DNA of 53,771 bases from Deltaproteobacteria bacterium. Its GTDB lineage: Bacteria; Desulfobacterota; B13-G15; RBG-16-54-18. Below the pieces are notes generated by a model. It saw only the letters and a program-made list of their open reading frames with translations. It was not told the origin of the DNA and did not search any database. The translations under genes and the position numbers were made by a program. Location: NCBI GenBank assembly GCA_016927065.1, contig JAFGNJ010000023.1:1-53771 (forward strand), given 5' to 3'. Below, piece after piece: positions 9,251 through 17,899 of the stretch (its first letter is position 1; every line of letters begins with the position of its first letter).

Positions 9251-10206
9251 CGACTATTTTAGAGACCCGACAGATCAAAAAATATTTTCCGGTAACAAAA
9301 GGATTCGTCATTTCAAAAGTGACCGGCTTTGTGAAAGCCGTTGATGGTGTGGATTTGTCTGTGACAGCCGGAGAGACCGTGGGATTAGTCGGAGAGTCCG
9401 GCTGTGGAAAAACAACGGTGGCTAAACTCATCCTCTTACTTGAAACTATTACAGACGGCTCCATTCTGTTTCATGGTAAGGATTTGAAGGGGTTCAACAA
9501 CGAAAACCTAAGAACATATCGCAAATCAGTACAGGCTGTTTTTCAAAATCCCCTCTCTTCTCTTGATCCCCGAATGCGCATTGGTAGCATCATAAAAGAG
9601 CCTCTTGTGGTAGAACGATCCCGTGACAACGCCCAGATGAATCAAAGAGTATCTACTGTACTGGAAGCAGTGGGACTTGATCCAAAAGATGCGAAAAAAT
9701 ATCCGCACGAATTCAGCGGGGGGCAGCGCCAAAGAGTGGCCATTGCCAGGGCGTTGGCATCTGAACCTAAGATTATCATTCTCGATGAGCCGGTTTCATC
9801 TCAGGATGTTTCGATTAGGGCACAGCTCATGAATCTCCTGAAGAACCTCCAGGCCGAACTGGGCATCAGTTACCTTTTTATCGCTCATGACTTAGCAACC
9901 GTCAGATACATGAGTGACAGGATTGATGTCATGTACCTGGGAAAGATCGTTGAGAGCGCCCCGAGCGATGATTTGTGCACTAATCCGCAACACCCCTATA
10001 CTCGAGCGCTGCTAGCGGCAAGCCTCCCGGATGACCCCGATTCCGGTGGGATCAAAAGTCCCCTTTCCGGAGAGGTGCCGAGTCCTTTGAATCCTCCGAG
10101 TGGTTGCCGTTTCCGAACGCGATGTATCGAAGCCAAAAAAGAGTGTTCCGAGGTTGATCCTCAATTGAAGGAAGTCAGCCCCGGGCATTATGTGGCCTGC
10201 TGTTGA
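9247..10206 (+). CDS. ABC transporter ATP-binding protein, DppF-type
   Basis: 319-residue cytoplasmic ATPase. Motifs: Walker A GESGCGKTT, Q-loop VFQNPLSSLDPR, signature [15 protein letters not shown], Walker B IIILDEPVSSQDVS, H-loop FIAHDL. The C-terminal extension has the Cys-rich oligopeptide-transporter segment (GCRFRTRC, then C, then a terminal CC); in related importers it binds an iron-sulfur cluster. I chose ATG 9247 because homologues start there (TTILETRQIKKYFPV) and it overlaps a preceding micro-ORF; an in-frame ATG at 9181 would add 22 low-complexity residues. It pairs with the DppD-type ATPase at 12915. Confidence 0.9.
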   Translation: MTTILETRQIKKYFPVTKGFVISKVTGFVKAVDGVDLSVTAGETVGLVGESGCGKTTVAKLILLLETITDGSILFHGKDLKGFNNENLRTYRKSVQAVFQNPLSSLDPRMRIGSIIKEPLVVERSRDNAQMNQRVSTVLEAVGLDPKDAKKYPHEFSGGQRQRVAIARALASEPKIIILDEPVSSQDVSIRAQLMNLLKNLQAELGISYLFIAHDLATVRYMSDRIDVMYLGKIVESAPSDDLCTNPQHPYTRALLAASLPDDPDSGGIKSPLSGEVPSPLNPPSGCRFRTRCIEAKKECSEVDPQLKEVSPGHYVACC

Positions 10207-10239
10207 GAACCGGCAAAAACCCTATAATAGAAGGAATCG

Positions 10240-11373
10240 ATGGCGAAAGACACCGACAAAGAGATCCTCTTATATGGAGTAGGTGATATCGCCCCTGACC
10301 GGGAAGACCCTCTCACCATCTTTCTCCAGGTTCAAGATCTTTTTAATAAAGGCGATATTGTCTTCGGTCAGCTTGAGACCAGTTTTTCCAAAAGAGGGAT
10401 CCGTTTGCCGCAAGCCAGACACGCGGTGCGGGTTGATCCTAAGGCAGCTGCTGCCATGAAAGATGCCGGTTTTACGGTGGTGTCGTTTGCTGGCAATCAT
10501 TGCATGGATTGGGGCCAGGAGGCCTTTTTTGATACCATCGAGTCTTTGCAAAAGCAGGATATTGCAGTTATCGGTGTGGGTAAACATATTGAGGAGGCCC
10601 GCCGCCCGGCACTTATTGAATCAAAAGGAAGCCGCGTAGCGTTTTTGGCCTACAATACAATTCTGCCCATGGCGTATTGGGCGGAGGCTGATAGACCTGG
10701 TTGTGTCCCCTTGCGGGCGTGGACCCATTACGAGCAGATAGAACATGACCAACCGGGCACGCCATGCAGGATCCATACCTTCCCGCACGAGGAAGACCTC
10801 GGGGCAATGGTCGATGATATTACCAAGGCAAAGGCCAAGGCCGATATCGTCATTGTGTCCATGCACTGGGGGATTCACTTGGTACCTGCCGTTTTGGCGG
10901 CATACCAGCGAGTAATGGCGCATGTCGCCATTGATGCGGGGGCAGATCTCATACTGGGCCATCATGCCCACATCCTGAAGGGGATCGAAGTGTATAAGGG
11001 CAAGGTCATCTTTTATAGTCTTTGTAATTTCGCGATTGATCTGCGCTTCGATAAGAACCTTGCTGAAAGCAAGGGATTTAAAGAGATACAAAAACTTAAT
11101 CCCGACTGGCTCCCTGAGTTTGACCACCTGTATAATTTCCCCCGCGATTCGCAAAAGACAATTATTGTAAAGAGTACCATTGCCAATGGCGCGATACAAA
11201 AGGTTTCTTTTCTTCCTACCTATGTCGACAAAAAGACGGCGCAGCCTGAAGTGCTTGCCTCAAAGGACAAGCGGTTCGCAGAGGTTATCAAATATCTGGA
11301 AGATGTTTCAAAGGATCAAGGACTGGATACAACGTTTAACGTTGCGGGGAATGAGGTGGTCATTGAACATTAG
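10240..11373 (+). CDS. CapA family protein (PGA_cap-type metallophosphatase fold)
   Basis: 377 residues matching the CapA/PgsA poly-gamma-glutamate synthesis family, a calcineurin-like metallophosphoesterase fold. Metal-ligand motifs seen: GVGDIAPD at the N-terminus, FAGNHCMDWG, SMHWGIH and LGHHAHIL. It has no signal peptide or transmembrane anchor, unlike capsule CapA, so it is probably a cytoplasmic hydrolase. The SD aagga is 4 bases before the ATG, and a perfect TATAAT lies at 10223-10228 with only a weak -35. It sits inside an ABC importer operon between the two ATPase genes, suggesting it processes an imported amide or peptide-like compound. The substrate is unknown. Confidence 0.82.
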   Translation: MAKDTDKEILLYGVGDIAPDREDPLTIFLQVQDLFNKGDIVFGQLETSFSKRGIRLPQARHAVRVDPKAAAAMKDAGFTVVSFAGNHCMDWGQEAFFDTIESLQKQDIAVIGVGKHIEEARRPALIESKGSRVAFLAYNTILPMAYWAEADRPGCVPLRAWTHYEQIEHDQPGTPCRIHTFPHEEDLGAMVDDITKAKAKADIVIVSMHWGIHLVPAVLAAYQRVMAHVAIDAGADLILGHHAHILKGIEVYKGKVIFYSLCNFAIDLRFDKNLAESKGFKEIQKLNPDWLPEFDHLYNFPRDSQKTIIVKSTIANGAIQKVSFLPTYVDKKTAQPEVLASKDKRFAEVIKYLEDVSKDQGLDTTFNVAGNEVVIEH

Positions 11374-11422
11374 AGGATCGTGTTTGCCTTATGATCATGC
11401 CTGACTTGAAAAGGAGTCTGGT

Positions 11423-12799
11423 GTGAAAGTATCTAACACGTTAGCACAGTACGTCGTTGAAACTGCTTACAATGATCTTCCTGCACACGTCGTGGAGACG
11501 ACCAAAAAGAGTTTCCTTGATGCGCTGGGTGTCACACTTGCTGCGAGCGGTTTAGTCGATGCGTGCAAGGCCTTTGTGGAACTAGCGCGAGAAAGCGAGG
11601 GGAAAAAGGAGAGCACTATTGTGGGATTCCAATCCAAGGTCCCGGCGCCGATGGCGGCATTTGCCAATGGCTCTATGGCTCATGCCCTTGATTTTGAAGA
11701 TACTCATGACCGAGCCTTGGTGCATTCTAACGCTGTACCCATTCCTGCGGCGATGGCAGTGGCCGAGTCCATCGGAAATATACACGGGAAAGATTTTATC
11801 ACCGCCCTTGCTATCGGAAGCGATATCGTGTGTCGGCTGGGCCTTTCCTTTACTGAGAGTCCCTTCGAATATGGATGGTATATCCCTCCTATTCTGGGCG
11901 CCTTTGGAGCTGCCGCGGCGGTCGGCAAGCTCTTGCAACTCACTGCCGATCAGATCGTGGATGCGTTTTCATTGACGCTTTGCCAGGCGACGTGCAGTGC
12001 GGAATTACGGGATAGTCCGCATTCAGATATCAGGGCTGTAAGAGATGCCTTTGCGGCGCAGGCCGGAGTGGTATCCGCCATGCTGGCCAAAAAAGGCATT
12101 AAGGGATTTGATTTCCCCTTCGAAGGTAAGGCCGGATTTTACAATCTCTATGCGAGAGGTCATTTTGAGGCCTTGATGCTCACAAAAGGATTGGGAAAAA
12201 CCTTTGAAAGTGGCAATATCAGCTTTAAGCCATGGCCCGCATGCAGGGGAACCCATGCCTATATTGAGGCAGCACTTACTATTATGAAGGAGCATGTTGT
12301 AGCAATACAAGACATTACTGAGATAAAAATAATCATCAGTTTTGTGAATAAGATGCTGTGCGAGCCGATGGAAATTAAGCAACATCCCAAAACGGCTATA
12401 GATGCCAAATTCAGCCTACCCTTTGTGGTAGCGACGGCATTATGTCATAACGATGTCAACCTGAGTCACTTTACCGTAAAGTCCTTGAAGGATAAAGATG
12501 TCCTTCAGCTCGCACGGAAGATGACATATGAGGTGGACTCGAAACTAGGGTTACAAGAGGCAACACAGGGATTTCTGGAAATCAGGACGCAAGACGAACA
12601 GGTTTATGCAAAGCGGGTTGAGTATGCGTATGGTCATCCCAGTAATCCTATAAGCCAAGAGGCCCTTGCAACAAAGTTTTTGGACTGCGCGAAAAATGCC
12701 GAAGAAAAAATTCCTGAGGAACATTTAAAAAAAACCATTGAACGTATATTCTCCTTGGAAGAGGTAAACGATATCGTGGAGGTCCTAGAATGTTTTTAG
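11423..12799 (+). CDS. MmgE/PrpD family protein
   Basis: 458 residues of the MmgE/PrpD fold, which includes 2-methylcitrate dehydratase, cis-aconitate decarboxylase and some epimerases. Family landmarks: LDALGVTLAASG near the N-terminus, GSMAHALDFEDTHD, and FKPWPACRGTHAYIEAAL in the middle. The start is GTG at 11423, with AAGGAG 6 bases upstream. It lies within the ABC operon, 49 bases after the CapA gene. No other methylcitrate-cycle gene is nearby, so a propionate role is not supported; a dehydratase or decarboxylase acting on an imported acid is more likely. Confidence 0.88.
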   Translation: MKVSNTLAQYVVETAYNDLPAHVVETTKKSFLDALGVTLAASGLVDACKAFVELARESEGKKESTIVGFQSKVPAPMAAFANGSMAHALDFEDTHDRALVHSNAVPIPAAMAVAESIGNIHGKDFITALAIGSDIVCRLGLSFTESPFEYGWYIPPILGAFGAAAAVGKLLQLTADQIVDAFSLTLCQATCSAELRDSPHSDIRAVRDAFAAQAGVVSAMLAKKGIKGFDFPFEGKAGFYNLYARGHFEALMLTKGLGKTFESGNISFKPWPACRGTHAYIEAALTIMKEHVVAIQDITEIKIIISFVNKMLCEPMEIKQHPKTAIDAKFSLPFVVATALCHNDVNLSHFTVKSLKDKDVLQLARKMTYEVDSKLGLQEATQGFLEIRTQDEQVYAKRVEYAYGHPSNPISQEALATKFLDCAKNAEEKIPEEHLKKTIERIFSLEEVNDIVEVLECF

Positions 12800-12914
12800 A
12801 AGCTGGCAGAACTATACTGTAATACGCAGAGGATATTTTTGCTGCACAGCATTACCACTGGACCTCAGGGATGTGATCAGGGGTAAAAAAAATTAGAAGA
12901 TTGCGGGAGACCTT

Positions 12915-13886
12915 ATGGGGAAAAGACTGCTTGAGGTAAAAGATCTCAAAACCTACTTTTATAAGGAAGACACTATCATTAAAGCTGTCGATGGGGTGAA
13001 CTTTCATGTCGACGAAAAGGAAACCCTCGGTCTTGTCGGCGAATCAGGGTGTGGAAAGAGCATGACGAGTCTTTCTATTTTACGGTTAATCCCCAAGCCG
13101 GCAGGCCGTATTGTAAGCGGGGAGGTTCTTTTTGAAGGCCAAGATTTATTGAAATTGAGTGAGAAGAAAATGAGAGATGTTCGAGGGGAACAGATCTCAA
13201 TGATCCTTCAGGACCCGATGACGTCTCTTAATCCTGTCTTTAAGATCGGCAACCAAATAGGTGAAGCCATCGCTACCCATAAGGAGGGGCGAAAAGGGAC
13301 TTTGACCTCAAAAATTATTGAAATATTACGATTAGTTCGTATTCCGTCTCCTGAGACCCGAATCGACAATTATCCTCACGAATTGAGCGGCGGTATGAAA
13401 CAGAGGGTCGTTGGCGCAGTCGCTATATCATGCAGACCGCGGTTGCTTATTGCGGACGAACCAACAACCTCCCTCGACGTAACGATTCAGGCACAATACT
13501 TAGAGCTTCTGAAGGACATTCAACGTGAATTGGGTATGGCGCTCATATTTATCACCCATGATTTTGGTATAGTAGCGAGTATATGTGATCGTGTTGCCGT
13601 CATGTATGCAGGTAAAATCATGGAGATCGCTCCTGTGCGAGACATTTTTCATGATCCGGCACATCATTATACGGCTTCTTTGTTAAAAGCGGTCCCCAAG
13701 CTTCAAAAGAAGGTCGACCACTTAGTTTCAATTCCTGGGCAACCTCCCCGGCTTGATAGCCTTCCTGCTGGATGCAGGTTTGCGGCACGGTGTGAAAGTG
13801 CCGACAAAAAATGCAAAACAAAAGAACCGCCCATGCAGGAGGTGGGTAAAAACCATTATGCCATGTGCTGGCATCAATTACACTAA
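12915..13886 (+). CDS. ABC transporter ATP-binding protein, DppD-type
   Basis: 323-residue ATPase. Motifs: LLEVKDLKTYF start, Walker [11 protein letters not shown]-loop [12 protein letters not shown], signature ELSGGMKQRVVGAVAIS, Walker B LLIADEPTTSLDVT, H-loop FITHDF, and a C-terminal Cys-rich segment (AGCRFAARC, then C, then C). It completes the importer begun at 5543. Its position after two enzyme genes rather than directly before the DppF gene is unusual. The SD is GGGAGA. A terminator follows. Confidence 0.9.
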   Translation: MGKRLLEVKDLKTYFYKEDTIIKAVDGVNFHVDEKETLGLVGESGCGKSMTSLSILRLIPKPAGRIVSGEVLFEGQDLLKLSEKKMRDVRGEQISMILQDPMTSLNPVFKIGNQIGEAIATHKEGRKGTLTSKIIEILRLVRIPSPETRIDNYPHELSGGMKQRVVGAVAISCRPRLLIADEPTTSLDVTIQAQYLELLKDIQRELGMALIFITHDFGIVASICDRVAVMYAGKIMEIAPVRDIFHDPAHHYTASLLKAVPKLQKKVDHLVSIPGQPPRLDSLPAGCRFAARCESADKKCKTKEPPMQEVGKNHYAMCWHQLH

Positions 13887-13950
13887 TATATAAAACCCCT
13901 GATACAGGGGGCACGTGAGCAACCCTGTTACCAGGTAACTCTTAAGCGAT

Positions 13951-13990
13951 AAATTCCCTTTGCCGCAAGCAACCGGCAAGGGGAATTTTT
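13951..13990 (+). terminator. rho-independent terminator after the first ABC operon
   Basis: 15-bp stem aaattccctttgccg (13951-13965) with 13974-13988, containing one G-U pair, loop of 8, followed by a T run. It closes the 5543-13886 operon. Confidence 0.75.
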
Positions 13991-14117
13991 ATGCCACTAC
14001 ATTATGAGAATAGCTTTGTAGCGATTAATGACTGTTCAATACGACACACCAACAATACGGAGATTTATCAAGCGGAATGCATGAAAAAGCAGGATGAGGC
14101 TATTGGAAGACAATTTT

Positions 14118-14168
14118 TGTCACTTTTAGGGACACATTAGACCATGATTTTGTACTGTATGAGTGTCC
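14118..14168 (+). promoter_or_regulatory. possible activator-binding inverted repeats upstream of the sigma-54-like promoter
   Basis: TGTC (14118-14121), GGGACAC (14129-14135) and GTGTCC (14163-14168) form inverted half-sites about 65-115 bases upstream of the -24 element at 14233. This is the distance at which enhancer-binding proteins often bind. Short matches; speculative. Confidence 0.25.
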
Positions 14169-14232
14169 AAATGCGATGATTTGATATTTTCCTTATAAAT
14201 CAAGATCTTAGAGAGATAATGGGAGGAGTTTT

Positions 14233-14249
14233 TGGCACCTAAAATGCAA
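14233..14249 (+). promoter_or_regulatory. sigma-54-type promoter upstream of the glycyl radical enzyme operon
   Basis: TGGCAC (14233-14238), 5 bases, ATGCAA (14244-14249). GG and GC are spaced 12 bases apart as in -24/-12 promoters; the match to TGGCACG-N4-TTGCA lacks two bases. It leaves a leader of about 270 bases before the gene. The rest of the gap 13991-14530 is AT-rich with no gene. Confidence 0.45.
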
Positions 14250-14530
14250 TGATTTAATCAGGGAAGATTTAAGGTCAGTAGGAGGAAGATGCGGACGGTG
14301 TAAAAAGGTGGCATTCCGTAGGGGATAGGTTTCATTTTTCGTGATGAGAAATCGTATAAGTACTGCTACTGCTGGTAGCGCAAGGAACCCTTGTTCTTCG
14401 TAATTTTAATGAGATGAGAGATATTAGTCTACAGGTTGAAAATATGATAGAATCTATTATATTTAATATAGGTATATAATATAATCTTTGTAGATGTTAC
14501 AGGTGTAAGTAAGTGGAAGGGAGGCAGTTT

Positions 14531-16924
14531 ATGGAAGATAGATTAAAAAATCTGAAGAAAAGCATTGAGGTTGACAGATTCCCCCTCTGTATCGAAAAAA
14601 GTCGACTCCTAACAGAATCATATAAAACGACCGAAGGTGAGCCGATGATACTCAGGAGGGGGAAGGCCCTCGAAAACGTTTTAGATAATATAACGATATT
14701 TATAGAGAATGATGAACTGATTGTAGGTAATGCCGCAAGTAAGCCTATGGGGCTCGAGTTTGATTTTTACGCGGGGTTATGGTCTCGTGATGAGATAGAG
14801 GGGTTGAAAGAATCAGGCTATAGTATATCGGCGGATGAAGAGGCAGAGATACTCGAAATTAATGAATATTGGAGGGGTCTAAATCCCAATAGACGCATGG
14901 GCCAACTCTTTGATGATAAAGTATGGGCCTTCATGCAGTCGGGCATGCTCCTCCCTCCGTGGAAGAGCAAGGAAGAGGGATCAGGAGGGGGGTATGCGGA
15001 AAGTGGCATGGGACTTGGACCCGGGTTTTTTCTGATGACGGTTGATTTCGAAAAAGTCCTCACATTTGGATTGAATAAAATCATTAAAGAGGCGGAAGAA
15101 GAACTAAAGAAAGTAAAGGCTGACAACTCTGATTCTCAAGAGAAAACCGACTTTCTGCGATCAGTGATCATCGCCCATAAGGCCATTATTCGGTTTGCCC
15201 ATAGGTTTGCCGATCTTGCGGAAGAGATGGCGAAAAAAGAATCTAATCAAACACGAAAAAAGGAACTAGAACGGATCGCCAACCTCTGCCGGCAGGTACC
15301 GGCAAAACCGGCACGGACATTTTATGAAGCAATTCAATCCTTTTGGTTTATCTTTTTGTTGACGACACCTTCTCCCGTAGCGTCTATAGGCCGATTTGAT
15401 CAATATATGTATCCCTTCTATAAAAAGGATATTGAGTCAGGAGCAACTACAGACGCGGAGGTTTTAGAACTCCTTCAGTGCCTGCGGATCAAGGATATGC
15501 AGATCAACCGAACTTCAGGAACGGTGGCTCGACAGAAGAACGCAGGGATGGCCAAGTGGCACAACATGACGATTGGAGGCGTAACGCCCACGGGGAAGGA
15601 CGCGACGAACGAACTCTCCTATTTGATTCTTGATGCGATAAAGTTATGTCCCACGCCGCATCACACCGTTACCGTGCGCGTGCATGAGGGCACTCCAGAG
15701 CCCTTGATGCTGAAGGCCCTCGAAGTCGTTAAGATTGGGATTGGTATGCCGGCCTTTGTGGGGGACAATTCGTATATAGGGTTTCTCCTTAAGGAGGGGG
15801 TAGCCCCGAAAGATGCGCGGGATTACGCAATGTCAGGGTGTATTGATGCCGCTATCCCAGGCAAGTCTCGTATTGGTCCCTATGGAATGTTCATTACGAC
15901 AAAAGTGCTTGAGGCAGCTATGAACGACGGGATAGATCCGAGAACCGGTGTGCAACTGGGGCCCAAGACCGGAGCGTTTACGAGCTTTAAGTCCTATGAC
16001 GATTTCTATAATGCCTTTAAGAAGCAACTGCAGTATTTCTTAAAGCTTCATGCGGCCAAAAATAACATTGAATTACAAGTACTCGCTGAACTTTTTCCGG
16101 ATCCTGTTCGGTCTTCACTGGTGGACAATGGTATTAAAGAAGGCAAGGCCCTGCTCGATCGCACCATGCCCTTTGAAAACGGAGCGGTGATGAACCCCGT
16201 CGGTTTGGTTAATGTCATCGACTCGTTAGCCGCGATCAAGAAGCTTGTGTTTGACGAAAAGAAGGTCTCCACCGAAGAACTAAAGGCAGCCCTAACGGCA
16301 AACTGGGAGGGTAATGGATATGCGGATATGAGGAGAATGTTCCTGGCTGCCCCCAAATACGGTAACAACGATAAAGAGGCGGATTCCATCGCACGGGATG
16401 TGTATAAACTCTGGGCGGATACGACGGTCCAATTTGAAACCCGCCTTGGCGGACGGCACAAGCCTACGGGTGTATCCATTTCTGCCCAATGGCCCGGTGG
16501 GGCAATGACCGGCGCAACTCCGGACGGGAGGCTTGCCGGTGAGTGCTTGGCCGATGGAACGGTATCACCCATGCGCGGTATGGATAGGCGCGGCCCCACA
16601 GCCGTTATTAACAGCGCGTCTAAGATAGACCAAGTGCCGTACCAGGCCGCGCTGATGAATATGAAGTTCCATCCCTCGGCATTAAAGACGACGGAGGACC
16701 TCCGGAAGCTCTCGTTCCTTATCAGGACCTATTTTAGTCAAAATGGGAAGCATATCCAATTTAATGTAGTGAATAAAGATACCTTGGTTGATGCCCAGCA
16801 GAATCCTGAGAGACACAAGGACCTCATCGTGAGGATTGCCGGGTACAGTGCCTATTTTGTAACTTTGGGAAAACCTATGCAAAATGAAATCATCGGCCGA
16901 ACTGAGCACGAGCAAGCGGCATGA
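14531..16924 (+). CDS. glycyl radical enzyme (pyruvate formate-lyase/dehydratase-like), first copy
   Basis: 797-residue glycyl radical enzyme. The C-terminal radical site reads RIAGYSAYF (Gly771), and the active-site thiyl Cys lies in MSGCIDAAIPGKS (Cys437). Where choline lyase, hydroxyphenylacetate decarboxylase and diol dehydratases have C-x-E, this protein has C-I-D (Asp439). The GATPDGR segment and the ending EIIGRTEHE are typical of the superfamily. The ATG at 14531 follows GGGAGG by 6 bases; a GTG at 14513 lies upstream of that SD and is less likely. The stop overlaps the activase start (ATGA). The substrate is unknown. Such enzymes work only without oxygen. A second copy at 17900 is clearly paralogous. 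Confidence 0.9.
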   Translation: MEDRLKNLKKSIEVDRFPLCIEKSRLLTESYKTTEGEPMILRRGKALENVLDNITIFIENDELIVGNAASKPMGLEFDFYAGLWSRDEIEGLKESGYSISADEEAEILEINEYWRGLNPNRRMGQLFDDKVWAFMQSGMLLPPWKSKEEGSGGGYAESGMGLGPGFFLMTVDFEKVLTFGLNKIIKEAEEELKKVKADNSDSQEKTDFLRSVIIAHKAIIRFAHRFADLAEEMAKKESNQTRKKELERIANLCRQVPAKPARTFYEAIQSFWFIFLLTTPSPVASIGRFDQYMYPFYKKDIESGATTDAEVLELLQCLRIKDMQINRTSGTVARQKNAGMAKWHNMTIGGVTPTGKDATNELSYLILDAIKLCPTPHHTVTVRVHEGTPEPLMLKALEVVKIGIGMPAFVGDNSYIGFLLKEGVAPKDARDYAMSGCIDAAIPGKSRIGPYGMFITTKVLEAAMNDGIDPRTGVQLGPKTGAFTSFKSYDDFYNAFKKQLQYFLKLHAAKNNIELQVLAELFPDPVRSSLVDNGIKEGKALLDRTMPFENGAVMNPVGLVNVIDSLAAIKKLVFDEKKVSTEELKAALTANWEGNGYADMRRMFLAAPKYGNNDKEADSIARDVYKLWADTTVQFETRLGGRHKPTGVSISAQWPGGAMTGATPDGRLAGECLADGTVSPMRGMDRRGPTAVINSASKIDQVPYQAALMNMKFHPSALKTTEDLRKLSFLIRTYFSQNGKHIQFNVVNKDTLVDAQQNPERHKDLIVRIAGYSAYFVTLGKPMQNEIIGRTEHEQAA

Positions 16925-17847
16925 CGGGAGGAGCAGATACCAAGGGCGTCATTTTTAATATACAGCATTATTCGATTCACGACGGTCCTGGAATTCGAAC
17001 AACGGTATTTCTTAAAGGGTGCCCCTTGCGGTGTTTCTGGTGTCAAAATCCTGAATCGCAAACCCTTGAGCCCGTTATCTTTTTAAATACGGAGCGGTGT
17101 ACGGGTTGCGGGAGATGTGTGGATGTTTGTCCCGAAAGGGCTATTCAAATCATAGAAGGAAAATCTCAGACAGATCGAAACCTGTGCAAAGGTACCGGAA
17201 AGTGCGCTGAGGTTTGCCCCAATGAAGCCAGGAGTCTGATGGGACGAACGGTCACCGCTCGTGAAGTGTTTGATGATATAAATCAGGATGCTATATTTTA
17301 TCATAATTCAGGCGGTGGCATTACACTGTCCGGTGGTGATCCCGTAGCGCAACCCGATTTTTCGATCAGTATCCTGAAGCTTTGCCGGGATGCCGGGATA
17401 CATACCGCGATAGAGACATGCGGATTTGCACGGTGGGGAATCTTACAACGTATCTTAACATATGTTGATTTGGTACTCTATGATTTTAAACATATGGATT
17501 CTGCAAAACACGAAGAGTACGCGGGTGTTCCTAATGATATCATCCTCGAGAACGCAAAGAAGATTTATCATGAGTTGCGTCTCCCCTTGCTCGCGCGGGT
17601 ACCCGTCATATCTGGGTACAATGATTCTTCTGAGAACCTAAAAAAGACCGCCGCATTTATCGCCAATGATCTTGGAACCGATATTAAAGTCCATTTATTG
17701 CCCTACCACCGACTTGGTGAGACAAAATATGAGAGGATGGAAGAACCGGAAAAGGCTGTTTCTATTCAGCCACCCGATGATTCGAAGATGGAAGAGATCA
17801 AAAAGATTTTTGAATCAAACGGTTTAACCGTGCAAATCGGAGGGTGA
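16921..17847 (+). CDS. glycyl-radical enzyme activating protein (radical SAM)
   Basis: 308-residue activase that would install the glycyl radical on the flanking enzymes using SAM and a [4Fe-4S] cluster. The radical-SAM motif CPLRCFWC gives C34, C38 and C41. A ferredoxin-like insert follows: C60-x2-C63-x2-C66-x3-C70 is a full cluster motif, whereas the second is C89, Thr92, C95, C99, with one Cys replaced by Thr. GGGITLSGGDPV is the usual SAM-binding segment. Its ATG overlaps the stop of the first enzyme, so the two are translationally coupled. With only one activase here, it probably serves both enzymes. Confidence 0.94.
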   Translation: MTGGADTKGVIFNIQHYSIHDGPGIRTTVFLKGCPLRCFWCQNPESQTLEPVIFLNTERCTGCGRCVDVCPERAIQIIEGKSQTDRNLCKGTGKCAEVCPNEARSLMGRTVTAREVFDDINQDAIFYHNSGGGITLSGGDPVAQPDFSISILKLCRDAGIHTAIETCGFARWGILQRILTYVDLVLYDFKHMDSAKHEEYAGVPNDIILENAKKIYHELRLPLLARVPVISGYNDSSENLKKTAAFIANDLGTDIKVHLLPYHRLGETKYERMEEPEKAVSIQPPDDSKMEEIKKIFESNGLTVQIGG

Positions 17848-17899
17848 CGCCGTCCGATTTGTGGTCAGATAACTAACGTTTATTATAAGAGGAGTTACC

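Noticed and set aside
11423..12799. Assigning the MmgE/PrpD gene to the methylcitrate cycle (prpD)
   Set aside because: No prpB, prpC or acn-type gene is nearby and the family has several other activities.
14513..14530. GTG start for the first glycyl radical enzyme
   Set aside because: It lies upstream of the SD GGGAGG that serves the ATG at 14531, and would include the SD in the coding region.
17862..17871. Second FCD operator before the second glycyl radical enzyme
   Set aside because: One mismatch to the 26400-26409 site, but about three such 10-mers are expected by chance in a window of this size and no promoter is visible there.
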